From the NCBI GenBank assembly GCA_910586995.1, contig CAJUKZ010000013.1:1-53418 (forward strand): 53,418 bases of DNA. The letters are read 5' to 3'. The notes under the pieces were generated by a model that worked only from the letters and a program-made list of their open reading frames with translations, ran no database searches and had not been told where the DNA came from. The translations under genes and the position numbers were made by a program. This stretch comes from an uncultured Muribaculaceae bacterium. Its GTDB lineage: Bacteria; Bacteroidota; Bacteroidia; Bacteroidales; Muribaculaceae. Positions within the stretch are counted from its first letter, which is position 1; the number at the start of each line of letters is the position of its first letter. Shown here piece by piece: positions 41,806 through 51,060 of the stretch.

Positions 41806-43350
41806 ATGGCACAGCAAGAAGATGCTTTTAAGAAAATCGTTTCACACGCCAAGGAATACGGTTTTGTCTTTCAATCGAGTGAAATCTATGACGGATTGGC
41901 CGCAGTGTATGATTACGGACAGAACGGAGTAGAACTGAAAAATAACATCAAGCGTTATTGGTGGGATGCCATGACGCTGCTCCATGAGAATATCGTGGGT
42001 ATTGATTCTGCTATATTCATGCATCCTACTATATGGAAAGCTTCAGGGCATGTAGATGCTTTCAATGATCCTTTGATCGACAATCGCGACTCTAAGAAGC
42101 GATATCGTGCCGACGTCCTGATTGAGGAGGAAATAGCCAAGATGGACGACAAGATTGAGAAGGAAGTGTCCAAAGCCCGCAAGCGTTTCGGCGAATCGTT
42201 CGATGAGGCACTTTTCCGTCAGACCAATCCCAGGGTTCAGGAACATGTGGCCAAGCGTGAAGCTTTGCATGAACGCTTCTCAAAGGCTATTAATGACAAT
42301 AATCTCGATGAGCTTCGTCAGATTATACTTGACCAAGGTATCGTATGTCCTATCTCAGGAACAAAGAACTGGACAGATGTGCGCCAGTTCAATCTTATGT
42401 TCAAGACAGAAATGGGATCTACCGCTGATGGCGCTATGACCGTTTATCTGCGTCCTGAGACAGCACAGGGTATATTCGTAAACTATCTGAATGTCCAGAA
42501 AACCGGACGTATGCGTCTGCCATTCGGAATCGCACAGATCGGTAAAGCTTTTAGAAATGAGATAGTGGCTCGCCAGTTCATATTCCGTATGCGCGAATTT
42601 GAGCAGATGGAAATGCAATTCTTCGTACGTCCCGGTGATGAACTGAAGTGGTTCCAGGCATGGAAAGAAGAACGCTTGCGTTGGCATAAGGCGCTCGGAT
42701 TGGGCGACGAGAAGTATCGCTATCACGATCATGAGAAACTCGCCCACTATGCAAATGCCGCTACTGACATTGAATTCCAGATGCCGTTCGGATTTAAGGA
42801 AGTGGAGGGTATACATTCACGTACAAACTTCGACCTCTCCCAGCATGAAAAGTTCTCCGGAAAGAATATCAAGTATTTTGACCCAGAACTGAATGAAAGT
42901 TATGTGCCTTATGTGATCGAGACATCAATCGGTGTTGACCGCATGTTCCTATCCGTGTTATGCTCATCATATGAGGAGCAGGCGCTTGAAGGAGGGGATA
43001 CGCGAGTGGTGCTTCATCTGCCGGCTGCACTTGCCCCGGTGAAGTGTGCGGTTATGCCTCTTGTGCGTAAGGATGGTCTGCCTGAGAAAGCTCGCGAGAT
43101 TGTCAATGATCTTAAATTTGACTTCGCTACACATTACGAAGAAAAAGACTCAATCGGAAAACGTTACCGCAGACAGGATGCTATAGGTACTCCGTTCTGT
43201 ATAACGGTAGATCATCAGACTCTCGAAGACAATACAGTGACATTGCGTCATCGTGATTCGATGGAGCAGGAGCGTGTCAAGGTCGAAGATCTCCACCGTT
43301 TGATTCATGACAATGTGAGCCTGACCTCGCTTTTGCGTAGGCTTGGATAG
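41806..43350 (+). CDS. glyS: glycine--tRNA ligase (homodimeric type)
   Basis: 514 residues. Class II motifs are visible: AIFMHPTIWKASGHVDAFNDP (in pieces) near the N-terminus, TVYLRPETAQGIFVNYLN (motif 2 region), FRNEIVARQFIFRMREFEQMEMQFF (in pieces), EVEGIHSRTNFDLSQHEKFSG and the anticodon-binding domain from about 420. It is the eukaryote/archaea-like single-chain enzyme found in Bacteroidota rather than the alpha2-beta2 form. It charges tRNA-Gly with glycine. Confidence 0.97.
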   Translation: MAQQEDAFKKIVSHAKEYGFVFQSSEIYDGLAAVYDYGQNGVELKNNIKRYWWDAMTLLHENIVGIDSAIFMHPTIWKASGHVDAFNDPLIDNRDSKKRYRADVLIEEEIAKMDDKIEKEVSKARKRFGESFDEALFRQTNPRVQEHVAKREALHERFSKAINDNNLDELRQIILDQGIVCPISGTKNWTDVRQFNLMFKTEMGSTADGAMTVYLRPETAQGIFVNYLNVQKTGRMRLPFGIAQIGKAFRNEIVARQFIFRMREFEQMEMQFFVRPGDELKWFQAWKEERLRWHKALGLGDEKYRYHDHEKLAHYANAATDIEFQMPFGFKEVEGIHSRTNFDLSQHEKFSGKNIKYFDPELNESYVPYVIETSIGVDRMFLSVLCSSYEEQALEGGDTRVVLHLPAALAPVKCAVMPLVRKDGLPEKAREIVNDLKFDFATHYEEKDSIGKRYRRQDAIGTPFCITVDHQTLEDNTVTLRHRDSMEQERVKVEDLHRLIHDNVSLTSLLRRLG

Positions 43351-43362
43351 AACATTATGCTT

Positions 43363-43411
43363 GCCATTGCGTGTTGTATATGGTTATAAAGCCAATGCAT
43401 CATGCAATGGC
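43363..43411. other. alternative hairpins between glyS and lemA
   Basis: GCCATTGC (43363-43370) can pair with GCAATGGC (43404-43411), while 43391-43411 is itself an imperfect palindrome with GCCA and TGGC at its ends. No T-run follows. No promoter for lemA was recognised in 43351-43444. Confidence 0.3.
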
Positions 43412-43444
43412 CATCATATTAATAATAACATAAATTAAATTCTT

Positions 43445-44110
43445 ATGGCAGAAATGCTCTCTCCGGCTAATACGTCAGGACGTCCAGGTAAAAAATTATT
43501 GACTTGGGGAATTGTAGCGGTTGTACTTTTAGCCTTAATCGTACCAGGTTGCTCCAACTACAATAATATGAATAAGATGAGTAAGGATGTCGATGCCGCT
43601 TGGGCTCAGGTTCAGGTGCAATATCAACGTCGGTCTGATCTGATTCCCAATTTAGTAAATTCAGTAAAAGGTTACACTGCTCATGAGTCAGGGACACTTG
43701 AAGCAGTGACAAATGCCCGTGCAGGATTGTTGTCGGCTGAAAATGAGGCAGAACAGGCTTCAGTTCAGCAAGCGCCCAGAGACCAGGAGCAGTTGCAGAA
43801 CTATCTCGCTGCGCAGGATAAGGTAAAAGGTGCGATGTCGCTGTATATAAACGCGGTGCATGAGGCTTATCCTGAGTTGAAGGCCAATACATTGTTTCAG
43901 GAACTTAATGTGCAGCTTGAAGGCACGGAAAACCGTATTGCAACTGAGCGTGGACGCTATTCCGAGATTGTGAACAAATACAATGTCAAGGTATCAAGCT
44001 TTCCAGGCGTGATATATGCGAAATTGTTCGGATTTTCAGAAAGACCGCAATTCCAGGCTTCGGAAGCCGCTCAGAGTGCGCCTGTAGTTGATTTTTCAGT
44101 GGCGCAATAA
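43445..44110 (+). CDS. lemA: LemA family membrane protein
   Basis: 221 residues. One membrane segment at 19-37 (TWGIVAVVLLALIVPGC), then the LemA domain: NMNKMSKDVDAAWAQVQVQYQRR, SDLIPNLVNSVKGYTAHE and the YNVKVSSFPGVIYAKLFGF signature near residue 180-200. It is a small inner-membrane coiled-coil protein of unknown exact function. It starts a run lemA-FKBP-permease-rsfS-ftsH-TPR on the plus strand. Confidence 0.93.
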   Translation: MAEMLSPANTSGRPGKKLLTWGIVAVVLLALIVPGCSNYNNMNKMSKDVDAAWAQVQVQYQRRSDLIPNLVNSVKGYTAHESGTLEAVTNARAGLLSAENEAEQASVQQAPRDQEQLQNYLAAQDKVKGAMSLYINAVHEAYPELKANTLFQELNVQLEGTENRIATERGRYSEIVNKYNVKVSSFPGVIYAKLFGFSERPQFQASEAAQSAPVVDFSVAQ

Positions 44111-44140
44111 TATTATAAATAAGAAATTACTATATAAAGA

Positions 44141-44698
44141 ATGAAAAATATATTACTTGCAGTTCTTGCAATATTGGCTATTCTCCTTGTGGCATGCACC
44201 GATGATGCAAAGGATACATGGGAGGATTACAGAGACTGGCGAGATGCAAATAATGAATGGCTTGAAGAACAGGCAGCTCTCAAGAATGCTGATGGCACAC
44301 CTTATTATGACCGTGTGGAAGATCCATCAAATAGTTTGGGCTATGTGCTTATGCGCTACATCAATGACCGTACTGAGACAGAAGGGAATTACCAGCCTAT
44401 GTCGACCAGTAAGGTAAATGTACGCTATCATGTATCTCTCTATGATGGTGAAGGTGTGGATTCCTCTGATCTTCAGACAAGTTGGGGGCCTGGCATTTTC
44501 CAGACAGTTTTAAATACAGGTATTATACAGGGCTGGACAGTTGCGGTATGTGAGATGCGTGTCGGTGACACGGCAGAAGTGATCATGCCTTATAATATGG
44601 CTTACGGTATGAGCGGAAGTTCAAATATCCCGCCGTACAGCAACCTTAGGTTCAATATCCGGTTGGTGGATATTGTCAATTACGAGACCAGACCTTGA
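44141..44698 (+). CDS. FKBP-type peptidyl-prolyl isomerase, lipoprotein
   Basis: 185 residues. The signal sequence ends with the lipobox LVAC (Cys19). A helical segment (25-60) with DTWEDYRDWRDANNEWLEEQ is followed by an FKBP domain (about 85-185): VNVRYHVSLYDGEGVDSS, IIQGWTVAVCEMRVGDTAEVIMPYNMAYG and IPPYSNLRFNIRLVDI. The protein should act on folding proteins in the periplasm. The stop overlaps the TTG start of the next gene. Confidence 0.88.
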   Translation: MKNILLAVLAILAILLVACTDDAKDTWEDYRDWRDANNEWLEEQAALKNADGTPYYDRVEDPSNSLGYVLMRYINDRTETEGNYQPMSTSKVNVRYHVSLYDGEGVDSSDLQTSWGPGIFQTVLNTGIIQGWTVAVCEMRVGDTAEVIMPYNMAYGMSGSSNIPPYSNLRFNIRLVDIVNYETRP

Positions 44699-45951
44699 TT
44701 CCGGCGCTTTACATAGCCAGACGATTATCACTAAGAGGCGGACACCACAACAGGCGCCCGCCTTCGGTGTGGATTGCCGCATTCTCTGTAGCTCTGACTG
44801 TAGTCGTTTTAGAGCTGACACTGTCGGTCGTAGGTGGCTTTCGTGAAGCAATTGTTGATAAGGTCAGGGGGCTGAATCCTGATATAGTAATTGAACCTCC
44901 CTATAACTATGATACGGGGGAGAGCGACGGCTTCATAGAACTGACACCGGTGCTTTCAAATGTTCTGCGCAGTGCATTGCCAATGACGGCAGACGTGGTT
45001 TTGTGTATGCGATACCCTGCGGTGATGAAGACCGATGACAATTTCTCAGCAGTGGTGTTCAATGCATTTGGCAAAGGACATGATTTCGATTTTGAGAAGG
45101 GTAGTGTCGTGGACGGTGAATGGCCTGATTGGGGAACGGCAGATGATAATTCAGTTGTGATCTCAGCATCCATAGCTAACAGCTTGGATTTGACAACAGG
45201 AGATAAAATAAACTGCTATTTTTTTGTAGACGGACATATCAAGGCCCGCAAAGTCAGCATTTCGGCGATATATAATTCAAATTTTGGAGAGAATGACAAT
45301 TTGTCTGTATATGCGTCGTTGCCTTGGTTGCAGAAGGTTGCGTCTGTAGGAGATAATAGCGGTACTTATCTTGAAGTAAGGGGACTTGAGGATCTTGATA
45401 TTATTCCTTTTGAAGCAGAGAAGCTTCAGGGGAATCTGATAGGCGCTTTTCAGTCCGGCGAATTAAATCAGGTATATCCGGTCGATAATGTTACGCATAC
45501 CGGTGCTGTGTTCTTCAACTGGCTTGATTTGCTGGATACCAATGTTATCGTAGTTTTCATCCTGATGGCATGCGTCGCAGGATTTACACTTATATCCAGC
45601 TTATTTATTCTTATATTGGAAAGGATAAAGACTATCGGGCTATTGCGCTCATTAGGTATGACGGTATCCGGAGTCAGGAATATATTTGTGTATATGGCGT
45701 TGAAGTACGTTGTTGCCGGTATGGTATTTGGTAATATCGTTGGTCTTGGCATTATTTTTGCTCAAAAATATTTGAAGTTCTTACCTTTGAATCCTGATAT
45801 GTACTATCTTTCACATGTGCCTGTATCCATTGATCCGATATCAATATTATGGATGAATGTAGGAATACTGACAATTGCATGGTTGGTAATGATACTCCCG
45901 GCCAGATTGGTTGCCACAGTACAGCCATCGCAAACAATGCAATATGAATAG
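44695..45951 (+). CDS. FtsX/LolC-like ABC transporter permease
   Basis: 418 residues starting at a TTG (44695) that overlaps the FKBP stop (TTGA). No ATG, GTG or other good start lies close by in frame, and the protein begins with IPALYIARRLSLRGGHHNRR as in LolC/E-type permeases. One membrane segment at 27-48, a large periplasmic MacB-PCD-like domain (50-270), and three membrane segments (about 280-410) with RIKTIGLLRSLGMTVSGVRNIF. Such permeases pass lipoproteins or other envelope cargo; the ATPase subunit is not in this window. The lipoprotein FKBP upstream may be a chaperone of the same path. Confidence 0.85.
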   Translation: MIPALYIARRLSLRGGHHNRRPPSVWIAAFSVALTVVVLELTLSVVGGFREAIVDKVRGLNPDIVIEPPYNYDTGESDGFIELTPVLSNVLRSALPMTADVVLCMRYPAVMKTDDNFSAVVFNAFGKGHDFDFEKGSVVDGEWPDWGTADDNSVVISASIANSLDLTTGDKINCYFFVDGHIKARKVSISAIYNSNFGENDNLSVYASLPWLQKVASVGDNSGTYLEVRGLEDLDIIPFEAEKLQGNLIGAFQSGELNQVYPVDNVTHTGAVFFNWLDLLDTNVIVVFILMACVAGFTLISSLFILILERIKTIGLLRSLGMTVSGVRNIFVYMALKYVVAGMVFGNIVGLGIIFAQKYLKFLPLNPDMYYLSHVPVSIDPISILWMNVGILTIAWLVMILPARLVATVQPSQTMQYE

Positions 45952-45981
45952 TTGTTAAAACAGAAAAGAGAAATTAGAGAT

Positions 45982-46344
45982 ATGATAAAAAGCGACAACG
46001 AACTGACTAAACAGATTATAGAGGCTCTCCAGGAACGAAAAAGCCGGAATATAACGATTGTGGATATGTCTCATATAGAAGGTGCGGCATCTTCCCAATT
46101 CATTATAGCTGAAGGAAACTCCACAACACATGTCGACTCGATAGCGGATTGTGTAAGAGATTTCATGCTTGAGAAATATTCTATCAAACCATATAACTAT
46201 GATGGGTATAAAGCATCTGAGTGGATCGTGATAGATTATGGTGCAGTACTGGTGCATATATTTGTTCCTGAAGTCCGCCGACGCTATAATCTTGAGGAAC
46301 TATGGAGCGATGCTGTAATAACGGAGATCCCGGATGTTTTATAG
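45982..46344 (+). CDS. rsfS: ribosomal silencing factor
   Basis: 120 residues from the ATG at 45982. The RsfS/YbeB family is recognised by NITIVDMSHIEGAASSQFIIAEGNS near the N-terminus (in pieces) and by EWIVIDYGAVLVHIFVPEVRRRYNLEELW. It binds ribosomal protein uL14 and blocks joining of subunits when nutrients are scarce. It precedes ftsH, an order often seen in Bacteroidota. Confidence 0.95.
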   Translation: MIKSDNELTKQIIEALQERKSRNITIVDMSHIEGAASSQFIIAEGNSTTHVDSIADCVRDFMLEKYSIKPYNYDGYKASEWIVIDYGAVLVHIFVPEVRRRYNLEELWSDAVITEIPDVL

Positions 46345-46405
46345 ATAGCCGGGATACATAATGTATCATATAATAAATCAAACGCATATCGCGCAATAAA
46401 TATTC

Positions 46406-48523
46406 ATGCAATCAAAAAATTCTATTCCATCAGGCCCGAAACCTTCAGGACAGCCCAAGAAGAATCCATTTGGATTCAGCATGTACTGGATGTATGCTAT
46501 AGTCTTTCTATTTCTTCTGGCTGTGTTCTATTTCGATGAGAATACGATAACCAAAGATGTCGATTATTCGCAGTTCCAGACGTATATCGAGAAAGATCAC
46601 GGTATCAAAAAAATTGTTGTATATTCAGATAAGAAGGAGGTAGAGGGCTATCTTACGGACTCGCTTGCCTCGGTACTTTTTCCTGGACAGTATGAGCGTT
46701 CCAAGGGGACAGAGGCTAAAGTAGTGTCGAATATCCCGTCGGCAGACAAATTGGACTCAAAAATTGATTATTGGAGGGCCAATGGTATGTTTACCGGAGA
46801 AGTCAAATATGAGAATTCAACAGGCTTCGGCGGAATAATTTGGACATTTGGGCCTGTAATACTGATACTTGCTTTCTGGTTCTTTATGATGAAGCGCATG
46901 TCGGGCGGTGGTGGTTCGGCTGGCGGAGTGTTCAGTGTCGGAAAGTCGAAAGCGCAGCTTTTTGATAAAGATAATGCTAATAAGGTTACGTTTAAGGATG
47001 TCGCCGGTCTGTCTGAGGCAAAAACTGAGATCGAAGAAATTGTGGAATTCCTGAAGAATCCGCAAAGATACACAGACTTAGGTGGTAAAATTCCTAAAGG
47101 TGCACTCCTCGTCGGCCCTCCTGGAACTGGTAAGACATTGTTGGCCAAAGCGGTGGCTGGAGAAGCCAATGTCCCGTTTTTCTCAATGTCGGGAAGCGAC
47201 TTTGTGGAGATGTTTGTTGGAGTAGGTGCGAGTCGAGTTAGAGACCTTTTCCGTCAGGCAAAAGAAAAATCACCATGTATTATATTCATCGACGAGATTG
47301 ATGCAGTCGGTCGTGCACGTGGACGAAATCCGAATATGGGCGCGAACGATGAACGTGAGAATACGTTGAACCAGTTGCTTACAGAAATGGATGGTTTCGG
47401 TTCTAATAGCGGTGTGATAATTCTTGCTGCTACTAACCGTGCGGATATTTTGGATAAGGCTCTGCTTCGTGCCGGACGTTTTGACCGGCAGATATATGTT
47501 GAGCTTCCCGATTTGAATGATAGGGTTGCGATATTTAATGTGCATCTGCGCAAGATCAAGACTGATCCAGATCTTGATGTTGAGCTGTTGGCACGTCAGA
47601 CTCCTGGATTCTCTGGTGCTGAAATTGCTAATGTCTGCAATGAGGCAGCCCTGATAGCAGCGCGTCATAATAAGAAATCGGTAGGAAAGGATGATTTTAT
47701 TGCAGCAGTAGATCGTATAATAGGTGGTCTGGAGAAGCGTAATAAAATTACTACGGATGAGGAAAAGCGCGCGATTGCAATACATGAAGCAGGACATGCC
47801 ACTGTTTCTTGGTTTCTCCGCTATGCTAATCCTCTTATAAAGGTGACAATCGTCCCGCGTGGTAAGGCACTCGGAGCTGCATGGTATCTGCCGGAAGAAC
47901 GCCAGATCACACCATCTCAAGCTATACTTGATGAGATATGTTCTACTCTTGGCGGTCGTGCTGCTGAAGAATTATTCCTGGGCCGGATATCAACCGGTGC
48001 GGCAAACGATCTTGAGAGGGTGACTAAACAGGCTTATGCGATGGTGGTATATTATGGTATGAGCGATAAGCTGCCAAATCTCAGCTATTATGACTCCACT
48101 GGTCAGGATTATGGTTTCTCCAAGCCATATAGTAATGAACGTGCGAAAATCATTGATGAGGAAGTCTCGCGTATTATTGCAGAACAATATCAGCGGGCCA
48201 AGGATATATTGATGGAGCATGCAAAAGGTCATGGTGATCTTGCCAATGTGCTGATTACAAGAGAAGTCATCTTTACGGAAGATGTGGAACGTATTTTCGG
48301 CAAGAGGCAGTGGGTATCGCGCACGGATGAGATTCTTTCTGCTCAGGTAAGCAAAGGCGCTAAAGCGGAGTCAAGCCTGAGATCCGAAGATATAGAAGAT
48401 GTCGAACCGGAGGAGGTATCTGAAGAAGAAAGCGATAAAAAAGGGCATCAGGACGACAAAAATGCCAACGATGGCGCAACTGGTGTAACCCCTCCTCCAT
48501 TTGATCCAGATAAATTCAACTGA
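46406..48523 (+). CDS. ftsH: ATP-dependent zinc metalloprotease FtsH
   Basis: 705 residues. Two membrane segments (about 27-43 and 142-160) flank a periplasmic domain (45-140). AAA+ domain: Walker A GPPGTGKT (237-244), Walker B IFIDE (293-297), and arginine finger region AATNRADILDKALLRAGRFDR. Zinc site HEAGH at 460-464, followed by the M41 helices. The tail after 660 is acidic. FtsH degrades unassembled membrane proteins and some soluble regulators. Its stop overlaps the next start (TGATG). Confidence 0.98.
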   Translation: MQSKNSIPSGPKPSGQPKKNPFGFSMYWMYAIVFLFLLAVFYFDENTITKDVDYSQFQTYIEKDHGIKKIVVYSDKKEVEGYLTDSLASVLFPGQYERSKGTEAKVVSNIPSADKLDSKIDYWRANGMFTGEVKYENSTGFGGIIWTFGPVILILAFWFFMMKRMSGGGGSAGGVFSVGKSKAQLFDKDNANKVTFKDVAGLSEAKTEIEEIVEFLKNPQRYTDLGGKIPKGALLVGPPGTGKTLLAKAVAGEANVPFFSMSGSDFVEMFVGVGASRVRDLFRQAKEKSPCIIFIDEIDAVGRARGRNPNMGANDERENTLNQLLTEMDGFGSNSGVIILAATNRADILDKALLRAGRFDRQIYVELPDLNDRVAIFNVHLRKIKTDPDLDVELLARQTPGFSGAEIANVCNEAALIAARHNKKSVGKDDFIAAVDRIIGGLEKRNKITTDEEKRAIAIHEAGHATVSWFLRYANPLIKVTIVPRGKALGAAWYLPEERQITPSQAILDEICSTLGGRAAEELFLGRISTGAANDLERVTKQAYAMVVYYGMSDKLPNLSYYDSTGQDYGFSKPYSNERAKIIDEEVSRIIAEQYQRAKDILMEHAKGHGDLANVLITREVIFTEDVERIFGKRQWVSRTDEILSAQVSKGAKAESSLRSEDIEDVEPEEVSEEESDKKGHQDDKNANDGATGVTPPPFDPDKFN

Positions 48524-49380
48524 TGTATTTTCGTAAGCTCACTATAATTATAATGGTGTTCGGTCTGATCCCTGTATTGATGAAGGGTCAGACCGAGCAC
48601 CATGTTGTTCCAGAAGATGAAGAAGATGTATACTTCCTGCTTATGGGACAAGCCGACGATGCTATCAAATCGGAAAACTATGAGGATGCAGCAAAACGTC
48701 TTATAGAGGCTATGAGCGTGCGTCCCGGTGCGCCCACTAACGTATTATTGCTTTCTAATCTTGGCATGGTGTATAATATGTTGGGGGAGGATTCTCTTGC
48801 CTTGGCAAGTTTTAACCGCGCGCATGAAATGGCTCCTTCTATGGTTACAGTTCTGGAGAATAGAGGAAGATTGTACCTGAAACTTTCGCGAGATATGGAT
48901 GCATATAATGACTTCGGAAAAGTTATAGAGTTGGATTCCATGAATCATTCCGCACGTTATTATCACGGAATGATGGCTCTCTATGGTGGTGATGCATCCA
49001 CGGCATCGCGCGATTTCAACTTTCTGCAAAAATACTATCCAAGCCTTTATGAGACTCAGGTGGCTATGGCTAACTATCACTCCTTGCTTCGCAATGACCG
49101 TGAAGCAATACCTTATTATAAAAAACTGATAGAAGATGATCCTTCTCCAGAATATTATTCCTCATTAGCTGGATGTTACCTTGCGTTAGGAAATCTGTCT
49201 GATGCATCTGAGACTTTGGCAAAGGGTCTCGACCTGTATCCGGAAGATGCTGAACTTTATTATTACCGTGCATGGCTGAATCGCGACAGGTATTTATTTA
49301 ACGATGCACGTGAGGATGCTAAAAGGTCAATACAATATGGAGCAGATCCCAATAAAGTCAATGCTCTTTTGGGTAATTAA
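48523..49380 (+). CDS. secreted TPR-repeat protein
   Basis: 285 residues. Signal peptide 1-22 (LMKG, then QTEHH). Six or seven tetratricopeptide repeats are visible over 35-275, with segments such as AAKRLIEAMSVRPGAPTNVLLLSNLGMVYNMLGEDSLALASF (in pieces) and SARYYHGMMALYGG. TPR domains bind other proteins; a role in the periplasm is inferred. It is coupled to ftsH by a one-base overlap, where many Bacteroidales genomes carry other genes, and it may help FtsH or envelope assembly. Confidence 0.88.
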   Translation: MYFRKLTIIIMVFGLIPVLMKGQTEHHVVPEDEEDVYFLLMGQADDAIKSENYEDAAKRLIEAMSVRPGAPTNVLLLSNLGMVYNMLGEDSLALASFNRAHEMAPSMVTVLENRGRLYLKLSRDMDAYNDFGKVIELDSMNHSARYYHGMMALYGGDASTASRDFNFLQKYYPSLYETQVAMANYHSLLRNDREAIPYYKKLIEDDPSPEYYSSLAGCYLALGNLSDASETLAKGLDLYPEDAELYYYRAWLNRDRYLFNDAREDAKRSIQYGADPNKVNALLGN

Positions 49381-49494
49381 TGGATTTGTATTCAAGCTGG
49401 TGACGCTTTACCGTGATTTTGCTACACAACATATTCCGGCAGTTTACCATATAAGATTATTGCAGAAATTCAATAATATTTCAGAATAAAACCG

Positions 49495-49502
49495 TATCTT
49501 TG
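49495..49502 (+). promoter_or_regulatory. -7 element overlapping the start of the HU-SPOR gene
   Basis: TATCTTTG ends six bases before the GTG at 49508. Transcription is expected to start at about 49507-49510, so the message would have no or almost no leader. No TTG lies 19-21 bases upstream. Confidence 0.5.
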
Positions 49503-49507
49503 CACAT

Positions 49508-50473
49508 GTGAATACAGTGATACGGCATATCGAATATCTGACTCGGAATCATGATTGTGTGGTGATTCCGGGCCTTGGCGCATTTATTGCCCAGTATGAG
49601 AGTGCCCGTATTAGCGATGATGGCATGCGTATATTGCCTCCAGTGCGTACAATCGCGTTCAATGGAGAACTCACGCATAATGATGGATTGTTGGCAAGTT
49701 CTGTTGCGCGGCGTGAACGTATGCATTACGAAGACGCGTTATCGGTAGTAAAAGCAGGCGTTGCTACCTTGATCCGGCAATTGTCCTATGATGGCGAGGT
49801 CTCGGTCGGTAGTCTCGGCATGTTGGAAAAGCGATCGGCCGATGATGGCGGATATGTATATATTCCAAACGAGAAAACCGGGTTGAATACAGAATTCATG
49901 GCGCTTGCACCTGTTGATGTGTCTCCAGTTTCAGGAGTGCAGTCATCGCAAGATGAGCGTGAAGAAACGTTGGTCGCTTCATACAATCCATTGCGGGCCG
50001 TGCTAAAAGTGGCAGCATCTTTGGCTGTGTTGGTCGCATTAGGCCTTTGTCTGCTTACGCCTGTTTCGGTGAAAGATGTAACTCTTGCCTCAATGGGGTT
50101 GACTTCCGCAGAGGAATCTGTCGGATCTAAAATACATTCGGGATTTACAACCGGTGCGGTTTTGCTGGAGCGGTTGCCTGATGGATTTGGAATGGATATG
50201 GCGGATACAGCATTGAGAAACAGTTATCGCAGAAATATTGAAATACAGGCAGGACATCCATATAGAGTGGTTGTAGCTTCGCTGCCTAATAAGCATAAGG
50301 CTGAGGAATTTATTAAGGATCGTGGCGATTCGTCGCTATCCATACTTGAGGCAGATGACAGATACAGAGTATATGCTGCTACGTTCAAGACAGCGTCTGA
50401 GGCTTACATGTATGCTGCATCTGAAGCTTTTTCTACCAAGTATCCTGATTCCTGGGTATATCTTGTGAAATAA
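49508..50473 (+). CDS. HU-CCDC81/SPOR fusion membrane protein
   Basis: 321 residues. Residues 1-130 resemble bacterial HU-CCDC81 domains 1 and 2 (IRHIEYLTRNHDCVVIPGLGAFIA, then FNGELTHNDGLLASSVA and VSVGSLGMLE), an HU-like fold without a signal peptide. A single membrane helix (165-184, VLKVAASLAVLVALGLCLLTP) precedes a periplasmic linker and a C-terminal SPOR domain (250-321, RVVVASLPNKHKAEEFI and WVYLVK). The layout puts an HU-like part in the cytoplasm and a peptidoglycan-binding part outside, so a role in linking nucleoid or cytoplasmic partners to the division wall is proposed. The GTG start fits the -7 element; an ATG at 49506 is followed directly by a stop. Confidence 0.87.
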   Translation: MNTVIRHIEYLTRNHDCVVIPGLGAFIAQYESARISDDGMRILPPVRTIAFNGELTHNDGLLASSVARRERMHYEDALSVVKAGVATLIRQLSYDGEVSVGSLGMLEKRSADDGGYVYIPNEKTGLNTEFMALAPVDVSPVSGVQSSQDEREETLVASYNPLRAVLKVAASLAVLVALGLCLLTPVSVKDVTLASMGLTSAEESVGSKIHSGFTTGAVLLERLPDGFGMDMADTALRNSYRRNIEIQAGHPYRVVVASLPNKHKAEEFIKDRGDSSLSILEADDRYRVYAATFKTASEAYMYAASEAFSTKYPDSWVYLVK

Positions 50474-50514
50474 ACCGGCGGGCACTGTGTATCCGCTGAA
50501 TGATAATAATAATC

Positions 50515-51060
50515 ATGGAAAATTTACACGATTTATTGGTTAAGCGTCACAGCATCCGTAAATATACCGATGAGCCGGTAGACGCAGATTCGGTCTGTCT
50601 TATACTTGAAGCCGCATTGCTTGCACCAACATCTAAAAGCAGCCGATGCTGGCAGTTTATCGTTGTGGAGGATAAATCTGTGCTTGAACAAATAAGTGAA
50701 TGCAAGCCTGCGGGCGCACATCCGATAAAGAAAGCCGCTTTTGCAGTTGTTGTATGCGCTGACCCATCTAAAAGTGATCCCTGGATAGAGGACGCCTCTA
50801 TCGCTGCAGCTTATATGCAACTTCAGGCTACAGATCTCGGACTTGGGTCTTGTTGGATACAGGTGCGTGACAGATATGCTGCTGATGGAACTCCGTCTGA
50901 AGAAATCATACAGGAGTTGCTGGGTATACCGGACGTATATCCGGTGTTGTGTGTCATGACATTCGGTCATCCAGACGAGACGCGTAAGCCTGTCGATACA
51001 GCGAAACTTTTGTGGGAAAAGGTTCATGTAGGTGCATGGAGAAATGTCGATGCTGAATAG
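50515..51060 (+). CDS. nitroreductase family protein
   Basis: 181 residues from the ATG at 50515. The FMN-binding start RHSIRKYTDEPVD, ALLAPTSKSSRCWQFIVVED and the GLGSCWIQVRDR segment are typical of the nitroreductase fold. The enzyme is an FMN-dependent oxidoreductase whose substrate cannot be read; nitroaromatics, quinones or flavins are usual. The end overlaps the start of the next gene, so this and the following three genes probably share a message. Confidence 0.9.
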   Translation: MENLHDLLVKRHSIRKYTDEPVDADSVCLILEAALLAPTSKSSRCWQFIVVEDKSVLEQISECKPAGAHPIKKAAFAVVVCADPSKSDPWIEDASIAAAYMQLQATDLGLGSCWIQVRDRYAADGTPSEEIIQELLGIPDVYPVLCVMTFGHPDETRKPVDTAKLLWEKVHVGAWRNVDAE

